This document shows, one piece after another, positions 35,934 through 45,623 of a stretch of 64,000 bases of DNA. A program made the translations under genes and the position numbers. The notes beneath the pieces are model-generated. The model did no database searches, was not told where the DNA came from, and saw nothing but the letters and a program-made list of their open reading frames with translations. The stretch's first letter is position 1. The number at the start of each line of letters is the position of its first letter. The DNA is from Cordia subcordata (taxonomy: Eukaryota; Streptophyta; Magnoliopsida; Boraginales; Cordiaceae). Location of the stretch: assembly GCA_028554755.1 (NCBI GenBank), contig JAPTOF010000015.1:10706501-10770500 (forward strand), read 5' to 3'.

Positions 35934-37946
35934 ACACCCCTAAATCTTCTCCTTGCTTGTCCCCAAGCAAGCCCAATCCTAAGTCTATCTCAAAGTTGGT
36001 AAAGAGGATTGATTTGCTATCAAGGAGAGTCTAAGGAGTATGAAGGGCTTGTTCCTTATAAAGGGGTCCCCAAGCCTTTTCAAATCCTCCCCTTACTCAT
36101 ACAGGGTCTTGTACCTCTGGGAAATTCCCCAGTAGCTATACCACCACAAGCCTTAGAGTCTTACGCACCCATACGGGATGTTGATTTATGCCCCATCAAT
36201 TAACATAGCCTCCCTAAGATACACATAGCCTCAAAGATACAAGAAGAAAGAAGTATGTACAATCACAATGGCTTACAAAGAACGTAAGAGCCTTATTCAC
36301 AACACATCAAAAGAACAAAACAATAACTTGTGCTAAGTTGACATTGTGTCACTTATACGCTTATCCAATGCACTTCCCTTTCTATGTTTTTGTTGCCTTT
36401 TGGATTTTTCACATTTTTTCAATTTATTTTGGCTTTTTCAAGCACTTTTTTTCATTTTTTTGGATTTTTAATCAATGCATAACATGAGTAAAAAGAAAAG
36501 AAAAAGAAAGGCTAAGGCATATCAAAAAGAATCAATCAAGGAAGGGACACTCATATCAAAACCCCTTTTTCGACACTTCTTCCAACCAAGCCATGGGATA
36601 GCTACAAGGTATATTCTTAGAAGCACTCACTCCCCATAACTTTCAAAAGCATCTTCCTCCAAGTCTCGGTTCTCCCTGTACTCCATTCACTCCCCATAAT
36701 ACAACTCTACCTCCACCAATCAATTAAATCAATCACAAGAGCCAACATTCCAATCAAAAAGAGATAAACGACTCTATATGTGTAAAAATCAAAAAATTTT
36801 CACCATTTTAAGCATATAATGCACATCTACCCTAGTCAAAGCATATAACAATAAAACTAAACTCTCACACCCACAAACCTAATCGTTGCTTGTCTTCAAG
36901 CAAATAAAACAATATTACTCAACAAGCAAATTGGCAACACAAAGCAAGTAAGGGTAGTGGGGATAGGGTAGATAAGAGGGAATAAGTGTTGAAATGATTG
37001 ACAAAACCTCGTGTTCTTTTTGAAGCACTTCGATGCCAAAGGATAATGATTCAACTACTAATTCCTATCGCTCAACAAATCATAGACACTGAAAGCACAC
37101 AATTAGTAGCATTTCCATACAAGCTCACATTGGCATAATCTAATGATAGACAAGGGGTATAAAAATTGGAAATGATAGAGAGGGTCAACATTTGGGAGGG
37201 TGAAAAAGAAAACAAGGGAAAACAAAATGAAAATCAAGAGAACTAAACTACTAAAAGCAAATAAAAGAAATGGAAAACAAGGAAAGCAAATGGAATATAA
37301 ACATGTCTAGTGTGCCTCTTAGTAACGCTGGATTTAACGCCTCCAACTGGGTGCTAATGTTAGAGCAATACGTGTTTAAAATTGCAAGGCACAAATTACC
37401 AGATATTCAACCAAGCACAGACAGTAGAGTGAAAAGGGTCATGCACTATATAATGGGGCAATGAGTATATAATGCACCCCTTTTCAATATTTTACCCCAA
37501 AACATCAAATGAGAATGTGTGCACAAGTGTGTAATGTGTCATGCATAAACGTGAAAGATCATATCCTACTTGCTCTTTAACTTACCACCCCATGGCCTTC
37601 TTTTCATAACTAAGGCTAAAAACACACCCTTCCCATGGGTCAATGATAGGTCTAATGCATGCAACATAGGAGAAGTACTACCTAACCTTTGATGAAATAT
37701 TCTATTTATGAAGGCATAAACGTGAACTCCAAAGAGGAAGGCTTAACAGAATCGAAAAAGGGAGTGGGAGTGACACTCGAAGACAGAACGTCAAAGGTGA
37801 AGGACATGGAAGTACTACACTTTTCCTCTCCACAATATAGATCATGATTAAGCCTAAGCAACTCTAACTTCTCACGAGGGTAGATTCGATCTTAATGGGC
37901 TCTTTCTCCAATAAAGAATCATCAAACATCTAAAGAGACCCATAGA
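35934..37946 (-). other. N2 3' internal noncoding region with two polypurine-like tracts
   Basis: Terminal tract at 35934-35972 and inner tract at 36867-36905. Hairpin-like AAGTTGACATTGTGTCACTT at 36335-36354. The block GATTTAACGCCTCCAACTGG lies at about 37331-37350, as in N1, N3 and N4. Pyrimidine-rich run at about 36370-36470. Open stretches at 35452-36203 are in or beside the LTR and not conserved between copies. About 300 bp before the ORF end (37640-37940) the text aligns with the C-terminal coding part of N3, so the frame once extended further. Confidence 0.75.
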
Positions 37947-39518
37947 TCATTCTTCCAAGCATACCAGTTTCTTTATTAGGTGTCTTCTAGAGTTGCTACT
38001 TGCCTCAACACAATGATTCTTAACTCGAGGAGACTTATCATCTAAAACCTCCGAAATTGGTGTCTTGTTTTCCCCAATGAATGACTCTATACCTTCACTA
38101 GCTAAAGTCTCTTCACATTCATCCATACATTTATCACTAGTGGGTGTCATCCCACCATTATGCTTCTCATAAAGGTATACACATGGAGGGGATAATGGGG
38201 ACTCAAAGGATTCTGGGTGATGCAAACAAGAATACTCAATAGAAAGGTATACCTTAGACTCTCGAAATGTAGACTCGAAATGTAAATAAGTGTTATCGAC
38301 ATGAGAATCAACCTCCAAGTATGTGAGAAGTGTAGGATGAAAAGAAAGGACAAGCTTATACGACTCAAATGAGGACGTTGAAAGTTGAGGAGGATAGGGT
38401 ATTATTTCCTCAACACAATAGATGTCTTCTTAGAGTTGTTACTCTCCTCAACACAATAGATTCAAAACTCCAAGAGACTTATCATTTAAAAGCTTTGAAA
38501 TTAATGGATAACTCTAAACCTTTACTAACTAAAGTCTTTTCAAATTCATCCATACATTCATCACTAGTGGGTGTCATCTCACCATCATCCTTCTCACAAG
38601 GGTAGACGCATATAGAGGAGACAATAGGCACTCAAAAGATTCCTCATCACGTATGCATAAATGTTCAAGGGAGGAATACATGCTAAAGTCCCTAAATGCT
38701 GACTCGGAAGGCAAATAAGTGCTATGATCATGAGACTCAACCTCCAAGTATGTGGAAAGTGTTGAATGAGAACAAATAATAAGCTCATGTGACTTAGTAG
38801 AAGGCGTTGAAAGCTTAAGATGATAGGGTGCTACTTTCTCTAAAACATATCTATAGGAATCATCAAGAATCAATTATTGTCAAACTCATCCTCATCCTCA
38901 CTATAAGCTATTAACTCTCTATCAACCTTGCTTTCTAAATTTCTCTCCGAAACATCATCTCTTTCATCATTATTAGCCTCCTCCTTAGGTCTCAACTCTA
39001 TCCTTTCAACCCAGTCTAAAGGTATCCCAAGACCCTCAACCATGGGTGGCTCACTCTCAATCTTTTTCCTAAAGCACTCAACTTGATGATCAACTAGTTG
39101 CATCATGCTTTCTAGTTTCTCTTGGCCAGACTGAAGGAGAAGTCGAGATTGCTCAAACAATTTATCTAATTGATCCGAAAATGTAAACCTAACAGAGAAG
39201 GGTTCAACCGAGTGAGAATGGTAAACATTTTGATTGGGGTCACTATAGGCACAACCATTATAGTACTGGACAAAAGGTGGGTAGGAGAAGATAGTGTGAA
39301 GGATGGACTCTCAATGCAAGGAGGTGGACCAAATGAAGAGTTATCTTCACCCTAATATGACAATGCATGATATTGCTCCCCATAATCATGGTGTCTAGAT
39401 GTGGATGCATGCATGGGCACATAATTTCTAGGGGCATTGGGTGTTGTATGCAATTGAGAATGAGGATGAAAAGTAGGGCAATCATTGGAATCATGAGCAT
39501 GACTTTCACATAGATTGT
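37640..39518 (-). pseudogene. N-family protein, C-terminal two-thirds (N2/N1 chimera)
   Basis: Minus-strand pieces align with the N3 and N4 protein: second zinc knuckle CESHAHDSNDC (its first Cys-Asn is split by S3), an STSRHHDYGEQYHALS block, a coil FEQSRLLLQSGQEKLESM (38870-39160), the acidic SEDEDEFDNN, then DDSYRYVLEK and SAFRDFSMYSSLEH (38574-38873). A second, shifted copy of the DDSYGY-to-SEVLDD part follows (37947-38318; TPTSDKCMDECEETLASEG, ENKTPISEVLDDKS). The frame is broken by stops and frameshifts and contains a ~430-bp tandem duplication. Function is unknown. The right-hand part continues at 47537. Confidence 0.8.
37975..38850 (-). repeat. ~430-bp direct duplication inside the N2/N1 ORF
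   Basis: Copy a (about 37975-38405) and copy b (about 38420-38850) align by eye: both contain GTCTTCT-AGAGTTG, GAGACTTATCAT, CTAAAGTCT, CATTCATCCATACATT and ATCACTAGTGGGTGTCATC. The junction at about 38404-38425 contains the string CCTCAACACAATAG, which recurs about 45 bp further on. N3 and N4 have one copy only. I read the junction as the scar where N2 was joined to N1 (see findings). Confidence 0.78.
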
Positions 39519-39763
39519 TGATGTGTTGTGTTTTTGTGTGTGTTTGTGTTGTTATTTGTCTATATTTTTGGAGGTGTATTGAGCTTAAATAGTTGCATTA
39601 GTGTAGTACTTGTGTTAGATGTAGACTTAAGCATATACAACTATATATAGTTGAGTTTAAAAGGTAAATGCTACATTAATGACTTGTTTTGGATATTATA
39701 AGTAAGATTGAGAATTGTTTAGAGATCAATGAAGATGGAGATGGTTTGGGCAAGGAGTGAAAG
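39519..39763 (+). mobile_element. S3: solo LTR, left part
   Basis: First 245 bp of a plus-strand LTR starting TGATGTGTTGTG, interrupted by N3 and continuing at 45884. Carries the U3 inverted repeat (39595-39681; GCATTAGTGTAGTAC and its partner ATGCTACATTAATG). Left TSD ATTGT (39514-39518) against right ATTGC (47537-47541). The start matches the U3 ends of the G and N LTRs, so S3 belongs to the same broad group. Confidence 0.85.
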
Positions 39764-40972
39764 TGATGTGTTCGTATCGAGTTTTACACTCGCAAGCGTA
39801 TGGATCGTTCGTGGTATAGTGGATTCGTGTACGGGTATTGTCTCCACAGAGAGGCTACCTTAGTTTAGTCTCTATGTGCTTGGGTGCCTCAAATCAGCTA
39901 CATGCGTGTGTATGCTTACTTTAGGATGGAAGGGAGCTCGGAAAGAGGAAATTAAAAACTAATCTAGGGAGGAACTTAAAGGAGCCAAACTAAGGAAGGA
40001 AAAAAACTAACAAAGAAGAAGGGGACCTAGGGAGATTGCATTGCAACTAGACTTGGGCGATGATATTGGATGTAGTCTATATAAGGCTCAGGACTTCTAT
40101 TACCGTTGTGTTGATCGGAGGCTCTCTTAACCAATACTAGTGGTTTAACCCGTTAGCTAGATTTAAAGCTAAGGGCCAATCCCTCCTAGCCTACGCAATC
40201 TGTGCTTAGAACTTATCCTCTTGGTTGGATTTAAAGCCAAGGACTAGCACCTAGACACTACGTGACATTAAGGCTCGATTAACCAACACTAACTGGGTGA
40301 GGGATACTCTAGTTTAGGTTAACTTATCCGCTTGGCTAGATTTAAAGCCAAGGACTAGCACCTAAACTCGACTAAGCATAGCATGTAACCTATTAGCTGG
40401 ATTTAAAGCTAAAGCCTACTCTACTAAGCAAAGCCATGAGATTAAGCACAATCACATCACCCATATAAGTAGATAAGATCATTTGAAGCACAAATAATAC
40501 ATGCATATTCACTTAGGCATTTTAACAAACACATAGAAATAAAAGTTCCTCCTCTGAAAATGAGCTGAAACAAGCAATTTATAAACATCTTCAGCGCACA
40601 GCCGGTCGACCTAGCCGGCTGATCGACTCCTTGAGGAACTCGACCAGCTTAAATTCTTCATTCTCTGGAGTGGCCAGTCGACCGGCTTCTTCTAAGTTGA
40701 CCGGCTGGATCAGAATGCTCCCTTCTTCGTTCCTTTTCTTCCGGTCTTCATCCATTAGCTTATTTCTTCCACATGTAAGCTCGAACCCTTCTAAAACACT
40801 CCTGAAACATGGAATATAACACTTAGTGTACTATTTATGCATCAAAATACATTTTGTACAAATATTAACAAATAAGCATAAACCTTATACTAAGTGCACT
40901 CTATTATGCTCAAAACACCTTTAAACATGCATGCAAAAACTAGATACAAACATGCACAAATCACACATATCA
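39764..40972 (-). repeat. N3 3' LTR (1209 bp, internally deleted)
   Basis: Plus-strand ends TGATGTGTTC...CACACATATCA. Compared with the 5' LTR it lacks about 340 bp (the equivalent of 45110-45448); the breakpoint ACACATAG/AAATAAAAG shares the bases TAG on both sides, which suggests a microhomology deletion. Four leader palindromes (40153-40172, 40221-40240, 40332-40351, 40393-40412), GTCGAC cluster (40601-40708), minus-strand TATA TTTATAAAT (40577-40585), U3 inverted repeat arms at 40818-40840 and 40876-40898. Confidence 0.9.
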
Positions 40973-42422
40973 ACACCCCCAAACCTTTCCCTTGCTTGTC
41001 CCCAAGCAAGCCTAAACTAAGTTTATCCACATGTTTTTCAAAGAGTTACCAATTGTATTGACTTGCTATCTTTTTGCCTCTAAGGGAGTATAAGGGGTTA
41101 TTCCTTTCAACATACTTCACTTTTCAATCTTTTTGTTGCCTTTTTGGCTTTTTTTTTTCATCTCTTTTCTCATTTTTGCATTTTCTTTTTTTTTTTGCAT
41201 TTTTTTCTCAAAACATAACATAGAACAAAAAGGAAAGAAAAAGAAGAGGCTAGGGCACACTAAAAGAACCAATCAAGGAATGGGCACTCATATCAACAGC
41301 CCTTTAAAAATATTTTTTTTTTCAACCAAGTTGTGGGGAAACTACAAGGTGTATTCTTAGAAATGCTCACTTCCCATAGTTTTCAAAAGGATTCTCTTCA
41401 AAGTCTAGATCACACCCCACACTCTTTTACTCCCCACAATACACCCTCATCTTCTCCAATCAATTAAGTCAATAGCAAAAGCCAACTCTCCAACCAACGT
41501 GGAGTTAAACCAACTCAAAATATGCAAAAAATATTGAAAATTTTGAACACATTTTAAGCAAAAATAAGATATGGCAAGCAAATCTATCCCATAATGATAT
41601 AAATAGTAAATGAGCTACCACACCCCCAAACCTAAACTTTGCTTGTCCTCAAGCAAATAGCATCTAAGCATAACAAGCAAGCACATGAAACACATATGGA
41701 GAATGCAGAGAGGGATAGATAAAGACAAGTAAAAGATGGATAGATACAACCTTGTTTCCATGTAGTCCGCAAATGCCAAAGACAATCTAATGATCTACTA
41801 GCCTCTATCTCTTGTGGAAAGCACTAATGCTAAAAAAAAAAAAAGAAGAGATTAGAAGATATGCTATGCAAGCTCACATTGACATTTGAAATGATAAACA
41901 GGGATGCATACAAAAGGTAAAGGATTGATGCACAAACGAAGGAAAGGATCAAGAACAAGTACAGGAGTAAAAATCTAACCTACTAAGAATGAAAACAAAT
42001 AAAAGAAAGCCTAAACTATCAAAAGGTAAGATAAATAAAAACAATCTAATCTATTATGTACAAAGCAAGAATAAGTACAAGAAAACTAATCTACTACATA
42101 CGAAGGCAAAGGGAAACAAATACAAGAAAAACATGAAAAAAATGAACAAGCCTAGGGCGCCTCCTAGTAACGCTGGATTTAACGCCCCCAGCCGGGCGCC
42201 AATGTTAGAGCAAAACATGTTTAAAGTTACGCGGCACAAACTGCCAGATAATCATCAAAGCACAGAACGTAGAGGGAAAAGGGTCATGCACTAAGGGTTG
42301 GGGCAGTGAATGCATGATGCACCCCTTTTCAAGATCCCACCCTAAAATATCAAATGACCATGTGGGGTGCAAGTGTGGAATGAAGCATGCTTAAACGTGA
42401 AGAATCATGTCCCGCTTGCTCT
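40973..42422 (-). other. N3 3' noncoding region with two polypurine-like tracts
   Basis: Terminal tract at 40973-41010 (minus strand GGGGACAAGCAAGGGAAAGG then TTTGGGGGTGTTG) and inner tract at 41619-41660 (GAGGACAAGCAAAGTTTAGG then TTTGGGGGTGTGG). A shortened inter-tract segment of about 610 bp, without the AAGTTGACATTGTGTCACTT block found in other copies. The conserved block AACGCTGGATTTAACGCCCC lies at 42168-42187. Remaining sequence is AT-rich with no conserved frame. Confidence 0.82.
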
Positions 42423-44168
42423 TTAATTAGCCACCCCCATGGCCTTCTTATCAAAATCAAGGGCTAAAAATACACCATCCTTATGGGTTAAAGATAAGTC
42501 AAATGCATGCAACATAAGAAACGTGCTTTCTAACCCTAGATGAAAGTGTTCTATACAAAAAGGCATAAACGTGAGCTCTAAAAAGGAAGGCTCAATGGAA
42601 TGGGTAAGGGGAGTGAGAATGACATTGGGAGAAGGAGGAGCAAGGATAGGGGAATTAGATGTACTACACTCTTTTTCTCCACAAAATATAGCATTTTCAA
42701 GCCTAGGACATTCTAACTCCTCACTAGGGGTGGATTCGATCTTAATGGGCTCTACTTCTATCAATGATTCATCAAACATCCAAAAAAACCCATAGATCAT
42801 TCTTCTAAGCACACCAATTTCTTTTTTATGTGTCTTCTTAGAGTTGCTATTCTTTCTAACGTCGTGATTCTTAACTCCAAGAGACTTATCATCTAAAACC
42901 TCCAAAATTGACGTCTTGTTTTCCCCAATAGATGACTTTAAACCTTTACTAGCCGGAGACTCTTCAAATTCAACAATACATTCATCACTAGTAGGTGTCA
43001 TCTTCTCATCATGCTCTTCACAAGGGGTAGGCATAAATGGAGGGGACAAGGGGGACTCAACGGATTCCTCATCATGTATGCATGAATGCTCAAGGGAAGA
43101 ATACGCGCTAAACTCCCTAAATGCCGACTCGGAATGCAATTGAGTGCTATCAACATAAGACTCAACCTCCATGTGTGTGGGTAATGTAGGAAGAGAGGGA
43201 AGGTTAGGTTCACATGACTCATTGGGTGGCAATGAAAATGCAAGAGGATAGGGTACTATTTCCTCTAAAACATAACCATAAGAGTCATTAAGAACCAAAT
43301 TATCATTAAACTCATCTTCATCCTCACTACAAGATGTTATCTCTCCATCAACCTTTCTTTCTAGTTGTCTCTCCCATACATCATCATTTCCACCTTTAGT
43401 CACCGTATCGTTAGGTCTCATCTCTATCTCTTTAACTCGTTCTAAAGGTATCTCAACATTCTCACTCATGAGTTGCACACTCTCAACCACTCTCTCCAAG
43501 GACACACCAAAAGATTTGGTGTCTGGCTTCAAACTCTCAAGTTGTTCTTGGTTAGATTGGATGAGAGATAAGAGATAGTCAAGTGTTTCCTCTTGAGAAG
43601 AAAACCTAAAAGAAGAGGGCTCAACTGAGTGAAAAGGCTAGTCATGTTGAAAATCATTTTGCATATAACCATCAAAAAACTCAGGAGAGGAATGGGTGGA
43701 AAAAGAAGGTGTTGGAGGTGGACAATCGAAACTAGAAGGTGAATGGAATAAAGAGTCATCTTGACCCCATTGTGAAAATGCATGCTGTTGCTCCCTAGAA
43801 TCATGATAACTAGATGTAGATGTATGCATGGGCGTATGATTGCCAGGGTCATAGGGCATTGCATGCAATCGAGAATGAGGGTGGAAGATGGGACAAGCAC
43901 TAGGAAAATGAGCACGGCTTCCATAATGATTGCAATAACAACAATATGCATCTCTATAGTCATGATTACTAAATTAAGATGCATGAGATGTTGCATGACT
44001 ATAGGGGTCATTAGTAGCACTAGCCCTAGATGGGGAATTCTCGTGGGGACAGAAAATGGTAGGATGCATGAAACTTCCACACAAGCGACATGCATAAGAG
44101 ACACGTTCGGGTGGTGGGGAAGAGGATACAAGTGACCACCAAAAAGCATTAGGATCAATCATATTCAA
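42423..44168 (-). pseudogene. N-family protein (zinc knuckles + coil + acidic tail), best copy
   Basis: One frame of 582 codons from ATG at 44168 to the stop at 42423, with only two in-frame stops (TCA-to-TAA at about 43974, a TAG at about 43638). N-terminus MNMIDPNAFWWSLVSSSPPP, then zinc knuckle CRLCGSFMHPTIFC (CX2CX4HX4C, about residues 29-42). A second knuckle, about residues 74-87, has its second Cys changed to Tyr. A coil-like LLSLIQSNQEQLESLK region follows, then an acidic SEDEDEFNDN stretch, an S/E/P-rich tail, and a C-terminal LRRMIYGFFWMFDES and HAFDLSLTHKDGVFLALDF. I recognise no capsid, protease, RT or integrase. Nucleic-acid binding is inferred from the knuckles only. Confidence 0.8.
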
Positions 44169-44316
44169 TGAATCACAAGTAAAACCTCTTCAAAATCATT
44201 TTTTTAATTTTTTTTTAATTTTTTTAGTTTTCAAAAAAGGGCAAGCAAGTAAAGATAGTGCACACGCAAGCAGCCAATCGCAAACACAAAAGCACACAAA
44301 AAACCAATACTGTGCC

Positions 44317-44334
44317 TCCCTGGCAACGGCGCCA
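44317..44334 (-). other. N3 primer-binding site (tRNA-Asp)
   Basis: Plus strand TCCCTGGCAACGGCGCCA, 17 of 18 identical to the 3' end of plant tRNA-Asp, six bases before the 5' LTR (44341). The ORF start is about 150 bases downstream on the element strand. Confidence 0.93.
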
Positions 44335-44729
44335 AAAACTTGATGTGTTAGTATCGTGTTTTACACCCACAAGCGTACGGATCATTCGTGGTATAGTGGA
44401 TTCGAGTGCGGGTATCGTCTCCACAGGGAGGCTACCTTAGTTTAGTCTCTATGTGCTCGGGTGCCTCAAATCAGCTACGTGTGTGTGTATGCTTACTTTA
44501 GGATGGAAGGGAGCTCAGAAAGAGGAAATTAAAAACTAATCTAGGGAGGAACTTAAAAGAGCCAAACTAAGGAAGGAAAAAAACTAACAAAGAAGAAGGG
44601 GACCTAGGGCGATTGCATTGCAACTAGACTTGGGCGATGATATTGGATGTAGTCTATCAAAGGCTCAGGACTTCTATTGCCGTTGTGTTGATCGGAGGCT
44701 CTCTTAACCAATACTAGTGGTTTAACCCG

Positions 44730-44990
44730 TTAGCTGGATTTAAAGTTAAGGGCCAATCCCTCCTAGCCTATGCAATCCGTGCTTAGAACTTATCCTCTTG
44801 GCTGGATTTAAAGCCAAGGACTAGCACCTAAACACTACGTGACATTAAGGCTCGATTAACCAACACTAACGTGGGTGAGGGATGCTCTAGTCTGGGTTAA
44901 CTTATCCGCTTGGCTGGATTTAAAGCCAAAGACTAGTACCTAAACTCGACTAAGTATAGCATGTAACCTATTAGCTGGATTTAAAGCTAA
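44730..44990 (-). promoter_or_regulatory. four leader palindromes, N3 5' LTR
   Basis: Four 20-bp units of the form TTGGCTGGATTTAAAGCCAA (6-bp arms, 8-bp middle). Two have arms TTGGCT/AGCCAA, one has TTAGCT/AGCTAA and one TTAGCT/AGTTAA. The middle GGATTTAA hardly varies. They lie about 500-750 bases after the TATA box, thus in the transcribed leader. Equivalent arrays: 40153-40412 (N3 3'), 49267-49527 (N4 5'), 63065-63325 (N4 3'). The role is unknown; RNA hairpins or sites for a dyad-binding protein are both possible. Confidence 0.75.
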
Positions 44991-45489
44991 AGCCTACTCT
45001 ACTAAGCAAAGCCATGAGATTAAGCACAATCACATTACCCATATAAGTAGATAAGATCATTTGAAGTACAAATAACACATGCATATTCACTTGGGCATTT
45101 TAACAAACACATAGACATATTTGATTTCTAATACATAGACATATTGAATCATGCCATATATTTATGTAAACAAACATGTATTAAGAGCCAAATATCTACA
45201 TAAATCCATTATTCAAAGCCTTAATCTAATATATAACAACAATCAACCCTAAATCTAGCCTAATCTAGCAACATATTTACAAGAAATAGAGAAAGAACAA
45301 GAAGAACTTCCCTAAATTATTGCTTCCAAATTCGTACAAATCCTTCAAATCTTTGTTTAATACTTCAATCCTAGCTTGGTGTAGGGTTTAGATGGTGATT
45401 TAGGGTGTTTTGTGAAGTGGGCAAAGGGTTAGGGTTTATTAGGATTTTAGAAATAAAAGTTCCTCCTCTGAAAATGAACTGAAACGAGC

Positions 45490-45623
45490 AATTTATAAAC
45501 ATCTTTAGCGCACAGCCGGTCGATCGGCTCCTTGAGGAACTCGACTGGCTTAAATTTTCATACTCTGGAGTGGCCGATCGACCTAGCCGGTCAACCGGCT
45601 CTTCTTCTAAGTTGACCGGCTGG
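45490..45623 (-). promoter_or_regulatory. TATA box with upstream GTCGAC palindrome cluster, N3 5' LTR
   Basis: TATA-like TTTATAAAT at 45490-45499 on the minus strand. Directly upstream in element orientation are repeats of the GCCGGTCGACCGGC type in several states of decay (45515-45530, 45541-45550, 45572-45600, 45611-45623). Many CG sites have become TG or CA. The same order (palindromes, then TATA) holds in G2, G3, N2 and N4, so these are plausible U3 enhancer sites; no factor is identified. Confidence 0.65.

Noticed and set aside
43529..44158. 209-codon minus-strand frame rich in His, Leu and Met
   Set aside because: It is an out-of-register reading of the N-family ORF (44168-42423); zinc knuckles and conserved blocks occur in the other frame. 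A similar shadow is at 50244-50705 in N4.
44311..44334. tRNA-Asp gene fragment
   Set aside because: Only the last 18 bases of tRNA-Asp are matched, directly next to an LTR; this is a primer-binding site, repeated in five other elements.
44730..44990. CRISPR-like array because of regularly repeated 20-bp palindromes
   Set aside because: Spacing is irregular, the spacers are conserved LTR sequence, and the context is a eukaryotic LTR.
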